Shown here: piece after piece, positions 59,197-64,000 of the stretch
Layout of the letters: the number at the start of each line of letters is the position of its first letter
How positions within the stretch are numbered: the stretch's first letter is position 1
NCBI GenBank assembly: GCA_041905405.1
Contig: JAYRLC010000012.1
Coordinates: forward strand, 22,301 to 86,300
Length of the DNA stretch: 64,000 bases
Direction: 5' to 3'
DNA from: RAM1 sp041905405
Lineage (GTDB): Bacteria; Pseudomonadota; Gammaproteobacteria; Burkholderiales; Burkholderiaceae_C
Made by a program: the position numbers and the translations under genes
Notes under the pieces: generated by a model
Told to the model about the DNA's origin: nothing
The model's database searches: none
Seen by the model: only the letters and a program-made list of their open reading frames with translations

Positions 59197-60327
59197 TCAG
59201 CGCGGCTGGAACAGGTTTAGCAGCTCCCAGGTGTAGGCGTCGATGTTGGCCGGGTTGGCCACATCCAGGCGCTGCAGCAGGGCCGCCGTATTGCGCTTTT
59301 CATCATCGAGCCGCCGGTCGTGCTCCATGAACGCGCGCAGCAACGCCCGTCCGCCAGCCTGGCAGTCGAAGTGGGGGTAGTAGTAGCCGCAGTCCTTGAT
59401 GAACTCCGAGTTGTGCACCAGCGGGTAGCCACCGTACAGGAGCTCGTAGTGCAGGTAGTTCTGGCCGTTTTCCCAGTGGTGGCTCACGACACAGTCGCCG
59501 TAGTGGGCCATGAATTCGTAGGTGGCGAAGCGGCCTTCGAAGGCGGCAGCACCGTGCCGCCACACATCCAGCGAGCCCGCCATGGCGGCGAACTGCGGCT
59601 GCGCCTTCAGCGCCTGTGCATTGGTCACGTACAACGTGTCCAGGAATGCGGGGTTGGCGCGATAGGCTTCCTCGCACGTCAGCAGGGGAATCAGGCAGTT
59701 CTTGAGCACGCTCAGGTTCGGCTCGAAGCAGCACACCCGCCAGGCCGAGCGGCCCGGCCGGTAGCCCCAGGGCTTGTCTGGGGGCAGCGTGGCGACGCCT
59801 TTGCTCAGGAATAAAGGTGTCCACAGGTGCGGGACGATGCGCGTCGGGGCGCGCAGGGTCAATGCAAAGTAGTCGGCGCAGCTGTGCTCGTGTTGCGCAA
59901 GCATCCACACCGCGTCGTAGGGCGTGCCCAGGCACAAGTTGCCCGCCGGCTGGTTGAACATGGCGCGTTCCATGTCGACCACACAGTCATTGCCTGTGCG
60001 CATCGATACGCTGCGACCGCCCCGTGCGCGCAGTGCCTGGTGCCAGTCCACAGGCAGTTGTGCGCCCATATCAATGGCGACATCCAGCGTTTGCCCGGCC
60101 TCTTCCTGGGTGACCAGACGGATGCCCGTCGCCGCGGGCTGCAGCCACTCACCGACAGGTGACGTGCCGGTGTTCACCAGCACGGCCTCGTGGACGGCCG
60201 GCGAGTAACTGAGCAACTGCGCCAGAAACACGCAATGCTGGAACAGGCTTTTTTCCCAGATGAATTGGGGGTTGTCGCGGATGCAAATGGTCACGCCGAC
60301 CCGGAGCTTGCGCTGCAAGGAGGTCAT
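59197..60327 (-). CDS. DUF2827 protein (third paralogue), putative glycosyltransferase
   Basis: A 376-residue protein of the DUF2827 family. Conserved features shared with the next two genes: an N-terminal strand LRVGVTICIRDNPQFIWEKS, the block DVAIDMGAQLP, the segment CFEPNLSVLKNCLIPLLTCEE and the C-terminal HHWENGQNYLHYELLYGGYP followed by LVHNSEF. The layout suggests a GT-B-like glycosyltransferase, where EPN...K may bind a nucleotide-sugar; this is inferred. The ATG overlaps the preceding paralogue's stop (ATGA) and is preceded by GGAGG. It is the last gene of the operon. Confidence 0.8.
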   Translation of the reverse strand: MTSLQRKLRVGVTICIRDNPQFIWEKSLFQHCVFLAQLLSYSPAVHEAVLVNTGTSPVGEWLQPAATGIRLVTQEEAGQTLDVAIDMGAQLPVDWHQALRARGGRSVSMRTGNDCVVDMERAMFNQPAGNLCLGTPYDAVWMLAQHEHSCADYFALTLRAPTRIVPHLWTPLFLSKGVATLPPDKPWGYRPGRSAWRVCCFEPNLSVLKNCLIPLLTCEEAYRANPAFLDTLYVTNAQALKAQPQFAAMAGSLDVWRHGAAAFEGRFATYEFMAHYGDCVVSHHWENGQNYLHYELLYGGYPLVHNSEFIKDCGYYYPHFDCQAGGRALLRAFMEHDRRLDDEKRNTAALLQRLDVANPANIDAYTWELLNLFQPR

Positions 60328-61463
60328 GCAGCCGCTCCGCCGATCGTTTGCAGCCGGTGCATGAATGCCGCGACATTGGCCGGCTGCTCCGGCGCCAGCC
60401 TGGACAGCCAGTCCCTGGCGTGACGCTGGTAGTCCTGCCAATACGCGGGGTCTTGCCGCCAGGCGTTTACCAGTACGCGGCCGCCCTCGGCGGCGCCGAA
60501 GCCAGCGTAATACAACCCCACCCCGGCGCGGTGCAGCGCATCGGAGTTGTGCAGCAGCGGGTAGCCACCATACAGGGCGTCATAGTAGGCATAGTTGAGC
60601 TCGCACTCCCACTGGTGGGCCACCACGGCATTGAGCGAGAACGTGGCCATGCATTCCGCGAACATGACACGCGGCTCATAGCTTGCCTTGCCTTGCCGCG
60701 TGATATCCAGCCCGGCCGCGAAATTGTTGAAGGTGAGATGCTCCTTCATGTGCAGCGTGTTGAGTGCCATCACCCGGTCGATGCTGGCGGGTTCCATGCG
60801 GCAAGCCTGTTCGCAGGCCAGCATGGGGATGGTCGAGTTCTTCAGCACTGAAATGTTCGGCTCGAAAATCCCGATACGCCAGCCGGCGTCCGGCACGGCG
60901 CGCGACTGCGGGTCAAACCCGAAAGTCTTGCCCCGCTCCCGCATGGTCTGAGCCTGTTGCTCCAGGTAGATGGGAGACCACAGGTGCGGCACCTCATGCA
61001 CCGGCAGGCGCAGCAAGGTACGCAGCAGCGGGGCGCTGTTGTGCATGTGCTGGGGCAGTGCCCAGACCTCGTCCCATACCGAACCATTGAACAGCGCGCT
61101 CGCTGAACGACCGAAAATCGGGTATTCGATGTGCGACGAATACGACTGGCCCACGAGGAACAGCACCACCTTGGCGCCCAGGGCGCGCACGCGGTGCAGC
61201 CAGGCGGTGGGCATCTGCGCGCCCATTTCGATGACGACATCAATGGTGTTCGTGACCTCCTGCGGTCTGACCAGGGGCACGCCAGCGACAGCGATGTCCA
61301 TGCCCGTTGGCAAGGCTTCGCCGTCGCCACCGTTCAGCAGGTAAATATGGTCGATCATGGGGCTGGCGCGCAGCAGCATGACCAGAAAGGCAAGATTCTG
61401 ATTCAGCCCGCTGCTCCAGACGTGGGCATCGCGGTTGGCCAGGACTGAAATGCCGACGTTCAT
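60324..61463 (-). CDS. DUF2827 protein (second paralogue), putative glycosyltransferase
   Basis: A 379-residue DUF2827 protein starting MNVGISVLANRDAHVWSSGL. The family blocks are DVVIEMGAQMP, IFEPNISVLKNSTIPMLACE and HQWECELNYAYYDALYGGYP with LLHNSD. No signal peptide or membrane helix, so cytoplasmic. It starts 8 bp after the first paralogue and overlaps the third by 4 bp. All three are similar in size but clearly diverged, suggesting an old triplication with separate sugar or acceptor specificity. Confidence 0.8.
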   Translation of the reverse strand: MNVGISVLANRDAHVWSSGLNQNLAFLVMLLRASPMIDHIYLLNGGDGEALPTGMDIAVAGVPLVRPQEVTNTIDVVIEMGAQMPTAWLHRVRALGAKVVLFLVGQSYSSHIEYPIFGRSASALFNGSVWDEVWALPQHMHNSAPLLRTLLRLPVHEVPHLWSPIYLEQQAQTMRERGKTFGFDPQSRAVPDAGWRIGIFEPNISVLKNSTIPMLACEQACRMEPASIDRVMALNTLHMKEHLTFNNFAAGLDITRQGKASYEPRVMFAECMATFSLNAVVAHQWECELNYAYYDALYGGYPLLHNSDALHRAGVGLYYAGFGAAEGGRVLVNAWRQDPAYWQDYQRHARDWLSRLAPEQPANVAAFMHRLQTIGGAAA

Positions 61464-61471
61464 GGCGCGGC

Positions 61472-62602
61472 TCAGACGAGGGGACGGGTCATGAGGTTGG
61501 CCAGCAGTTCGGCATAGCGCTCCGTCAACGCAGCGTCTCCAGGAAGGTGCCGCGCAATGAGCCGGCGCTGCTCATTGCGGTAGGCCTCCCAGGTGTCGTC
61601 GTGGTGCGCCAACGCGGTCAGCAACTGCCCGCAGCCCGCAACGACATCGTTGTCGGGGTAGTAGTAGCCCAGATCGGGGCACAGGCTCGCGTTGTGGACC
61701 AGCGGGTAGCCCTGCCAGCAAACATCGAAATAAAAATAGTTCAGCGGATTGCCCCACTGATGAGACACCATCACGTCGGTCATCTCGGACAGGAACTGTG
61801 GGGTGTCATAACGCTCCAGGAATACCGCCTTGTGGTCGCGCACCACATCCAGGTGGTGCATCAACGCCGTGAACTCCGGGTTGCGGTTGGCCAGGTGGCC
61901 TGTATTCGTCACCTGCATCATGGCGATCGTGCCGGGCGAACGGCGGTAGGCCTCTTCGACGATCAGCGCGGGGTACAGGCAGAACTTCACCACATCGCCA
62001 TTGGGCTCCATGATCGACACGCGGCGTGGGCCGGGCCGCGGCCGGTACTCGCCGCCGGCTGGAAGTGCGTGGGTGCGCTCCTGCAGAAACACGGGATCCC
62101 AGACGAAGGGAACCACATCGACCGTGCGCCGGCGCAGCGTCTGGAAGAAATGCAGGCTGGTCGGCGCCACCTGCGGAATCACCCACACGGCGTCATACCG
62201 CTGGTTGATCTGCAACCGGTCGCCCCACAGGGGGCGGTTGAACAGCATGGATTGCATGGCCATGACGTATTCGACGCCGCAGCAGTACGACACGAGCCGG
62301 GTGCCGCGTTCCTTCAGATAAGCGGTGACCTCGGCACCCGCGGCGCAGCCGAGCTCGATCAGCACGTCCAGATTGTCCTTGGCTTCAGCGAAAGCCACGG
62401 TGGGCCAGCGCGCGCGGTCCCACGGCAGGTTGTCCAGCGGTACGTCCGTCATGTTGACCAGCTTGACGGACTGGACGCCGGGTACGTGGCGAAGCGCCCC
62501 GGCCAGGTACAGGGCGTTCTGCTTGATACCGTTGGTCCATAGCGACTCCCCGGGGGCGCTCAGACCCAAGGTGATCCCTATGCGCAGACCATGGCTGGAC
62601 AT
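61472..62602 (-). CDS. DUF2827 protein (first paralogue), putative glycosyltransferase
   Basis: A 376-residue DUF2827 protein. Blocks: LRIGITLGLSAPGESLWTNG, DVLIELGCAAGAEV, IMEPNGDVVKFCLYPALIVE and HQWGNPLNYFYFDVCWQGYP with LVHNAS. It has the canonical WxNGIKQN motif (SLWTNGIKQNALYL), whereas the other two vary it. It follows the small exported protein gene by 8 bp. Cytoplasmic, and with unknown donor and acceptor; the nearby adhesin is a possible acceptor. Confidence 0.82.
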   Translation of the reverse strand: MSSHGLRIGITLGLSAPGESLWTNGIKQNALYLAGALRHVPGVQSVKLVNMTDVPLDNLPWDRARWPTVAFAEAKDNLDVLIELGCAAGAEVTAYLKERGTRLVSYCCGVEYVMAMQSMLFNRPLWGDRLQINQRYDAVWVIPQVAPTSLHFFQTLRRRTVDVVPFVWDPVFLQERTHALPAGGEYRPRPGPRRVSIMEPNGDVVKFCLYPALIVEEAYRRSPGTIAMMQVTNTGHLANRNPEFTALMHHLDVVRDHKAVFLERYDTPQFLSEMTDVMVSHQWGNPLNYFYFDVCWQGYPLVHNASLCPDLGYYYPDNDVVAGCGQLLTALAHHDDTWEAYRNEQRRLIARHLPGDAALTERYAELLANLMTRPLV

Positions 62603-62610
62603 GGTCGGAC

Positions 62611-63057
62611 TCAGTCCGGCAGTCGGGTGATGGCGGGGTCCACGCGCGTGGCGCGGAACACGCGGCCGGACGGGATGTGTTGATACTCGAACGTGCCTGC
62701 GACCAGGCTGCGCACAAGATAGGGGTTGACCAGGTCACCATTGCGAGGGTCGGTGCGCTTGCCGTCGATCTCGGTCGTGACGGTGAAATACATGCCGTTG
62801 GACACGCCCCACAAGCCCTTGTTCTGCAACTGGCTCGTCGCGCGCCCCTGCTCGTACAGCCGTGCCACCAGGGTGAACGTGCCATCAGCCGAACGCGTGG
62901 TCAAAAAGCGCTGCAAGGGCTGACCCAGGCCTGCAGAGAACTCCCCGTACCAGGTGCCGGTGGCAAGCGCTTCCTGCTCGGAGGGCGCCGCCGCGGCGGC
63001 GCCGCACAACGCCAGGAGGAGCGCGGCCGTCCACCACAGGCTTCTGAAAAACTGCAT
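62611..63057 (-). CDS. Small exported protein of unknown function
   Basis: A 148-residue protein with a signal peptide (MQFFRSLWWTAALLLALCGA, cut after an AAAAA segment). The mature part is beta-rich: GTWYGEFSAGLGQPLQRFLT, GTFTLVARLYEQG, NGMYFTVTTEIDGKRT and FEYQHIPSGRVFRATRV, reminiscent of lipocalin-like or DUF small barrels. Start at 63057 is chosen for the AAGG ribosome site; a GTG at 63066 is possible. It sits between the adhesin and the DUF2827 genes. I do not recognise the family. Confidence 0.75.
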   Translation of the reverse strand: MQFFRSLWWTAALLLALCGAAAAAPSEQEALATGTWYGEFSAGLGQPLQRFLTTRSADGTFTLVARLYEQGRATSQLQNKGLWGVSNGMYFTVTTEIDGKRTDPRNGDLVNPYLVRSLVAGTFEYQHIPSGRVFRATRVDPAITRLPD

Positions 63058-63080
63058 GGTGCTCACCTTGTTGTGAATCG

Positions 63081-64000
63081 TTATTTCCAGCGGTACCCGA
63101 CACCTGCGCCCACGCTCCAGTCGCGGCCACCGGCCGTGGTGGAGATGCCCAGGTTGTATTGCAGCTTGCCGGACTCGGTCAAGCCCTGGAAAGTGAATGA
63201 AAGCGCCTGGTTGCCGCCATACGAACCCAGGCCCACGCCCACGGCCTTCTGGCCAGGCTCGGAAATCGACATGCGGCCAGAGGCCATCGCGATGGACATG
63301 GCCACGCCGGCATAGGCCTTGCGTTCCACCTCGCGCAATTGCGACACATTGACCGCGTCGGTGGACTGCACGCCCGGCGCCACATTGGTGATGCGCCGCT
63401 CGGTACCCGGCGCGCCCACCGATACGGTGTTGTCCTGATCGGCAATGGCGCCGTTGCCCAGTGCCACCGAATTGGCGCCAAGGGCTTGTGCCTGGTTGCC
63501 CAGCGCCACGGCGTAGTTGCCGATGGCGCCGGCGCGGTCGCCCACGGCTGTGGTGTTCAGCCCCAGCGCCTGGGCGGCGATACCGATGGCCACGGACGAG
63601 CGGGCCACGGCGCCCTGGCCGATGGCGACCGAGCCGGTGGTCTCGGCCAAGGCCTGGTAGCCGATGGCGACGCCGCCCTGGCCCATGGCCTTGGCTTCGG
63701 CGCCCAGCACGGTCGACTGTTCACCCGTGGCTCGTGAATTACTGCCGACGGCGGTGGCATTGTCGGCCGCTGTAGTCTTGGTGCCCGCGTTGGCGCAGTA
63801 GCCCAGGGCCGTGGCCGCGCTGCCGTTGGCATAGGCGCAGTCGCCGGCGGCGGTGGCCTGGGTGCCGGCGGCTTCGGAGCCGGCGCCGAACGCGCGGGCG
63901 GATGTACCGGTGGCCTTGCCGCCGCCTGAAGCCACCTGGGACTGGACAGTTTGCAGGGTGCTGCTCATGTTCGTCAGACTGGTGGTGGTGCTTGCGGTCA
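63081..64000 (-). CDS. Trimeric autotransporter adhesin (YadA type), C-terminal part
   Basis: The last 306 codons of a larger gene that begins beyond the window. It has head-type left-handed repeats (for example VAIGYQALAETTGSVAIGQG and SVALGNGAIADQDNTVSVGA), a neck GTERRITNVAPGVQSTDAVN leading to VSQLREVE, and a C-terminal four-strand anchor ending GRDWSVGAGVGYRWK. This is the type Vc secretion pattern: three anchors form one outer membrane barrel. Adhesion or biofilm role is likely. It is the upstream partner of the exported protein and the three DUF2827 genes, 23 bp away. Confidence 0.93.
   Translation of the reverse strand, partial: TASTTTSLTNMSSTLQTVQSQVASGGGKATGTSARAFGAGSEAAGTQATAAGDCAYANGSAATALGYCANAGTKTTAADNATAVGSNSRATGEQSTVLGAEAKAMGQGGVAIGYQALAETTGSVAIGQGAVARSSVAIGIAAQALGLNTTAVGDRAGAIGNYAVALGNQAQALGANSVALGNGAIADQDNTVSVGAPGTERRITNVAPGVQSTDAVNVSQLREVERKAYAGVAMSIAMASGRMSISEPGQKAVGVGLGSYGGNQALSFTFQGLTESGKLQYNLGISTTAGGRDWSVGAGVGYRWK

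Noticed and set aside
1..64000. CRISPR arrays, tRNA or rRNA genes, complete insertion sequences, phage integrase
   Set aside because: None was found: no regular spaced repeats, no cloverleaf or rRNA sequence noticed, and no transposase or integrase motif in any supported gene.

Overview
The window looks like chromosome from a high-GC betaproteobacterium of the order Burkholderiales, most likely Comamonadaceae (relatives of Acidovorax or Variovorax). The grounds are the uvrA/MFS/ssb neighbourhood, the Bug-type binding proteins, the DUF2827 genes and the overall codon use. The genus cannot be fixed from the sequence alone. No tRNA, rRNA, CRISPR array or complete insertion sequence was seen.

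Layout. (1) 1-7.2 kb, minus strand: a meta-cleavage operon for homoprotocatechuate (hpaR, hpaE, hpaD, hpaF, hpaH, hpaI), continuing into an IlvD/Edd dehydratase and a Bug binding protein cut by the window edge. A perfect palindrome beside hpaR is the likely HpaR operator. (2) 7.3-12.7 kb, plus strand: housekeeping genes radA, ilvE, a zinc-ribbon protein, waaF and an AhpD-like protein, headed by an SDR protein without the usual catalytic Tyr/Lys. (3) 12.7-13.3 kb: two adjacent inverted-repeat elements of about 237 bp. (4) 13.5-29.8 kb: an OmpR-type two-component pair, then an acyl-CoA ligase overlapping a complete pelABCDEFG cluster for the Pel exopolysaccharide, with overlapping or nearly touching genes throughout. 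(5) 29.8-34.5 kb: a ParE/RelE-type toxin-antitoxin pair, ampG, an M48 protease, a DadA-like oxidase and an MBL-fold hydrolase. (6) 34.7-38.5 kb: a lower-GC, two-gene Gabija-like defence system (OLD-TOPRIM nuclease plus a very small UvrD-like helicase) beside the decayed remains of a hydrogen-sensing regulatory hydrogenase and its kinase. (7) 38.5-44.2 kb: a catabolic unit (D-threonine-aldolase-like enzyme, Bug protein, isonitrile-hydratase-like DJ-1 protein, GlxA/AraC regulator, D-aminoacylase-like amidohydrolase) linked by two copies of a 38-bp operator. (8) 44.3-47 kb: a molybdate uptake operon in the order modE-modB-modA-modC, with a strong ModE box. (9) 47-59 kb: an RTX metalloprotease, two EamA transporters, pyrF, a thioesterase, a CigR/RcnB-like protein, uvrA, an MFS transporter, a ClC protein and ssb. 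(10) 59.2-64 kb: an operon with a trimeric autotransporter adhesin (5' end outside the window), a small exported protein and three DUF2827 paralogues, closed by a shared terminator.

The strongest candidates for new biology are the adhesin/DUF2827 operon, the compact OLD-helicase pair in a variable locus, the two-operator GlxA regulon that may process N-acyl or isonitrile-type D-amino acid derivatives, and the paired 237-bp palindromic elements.
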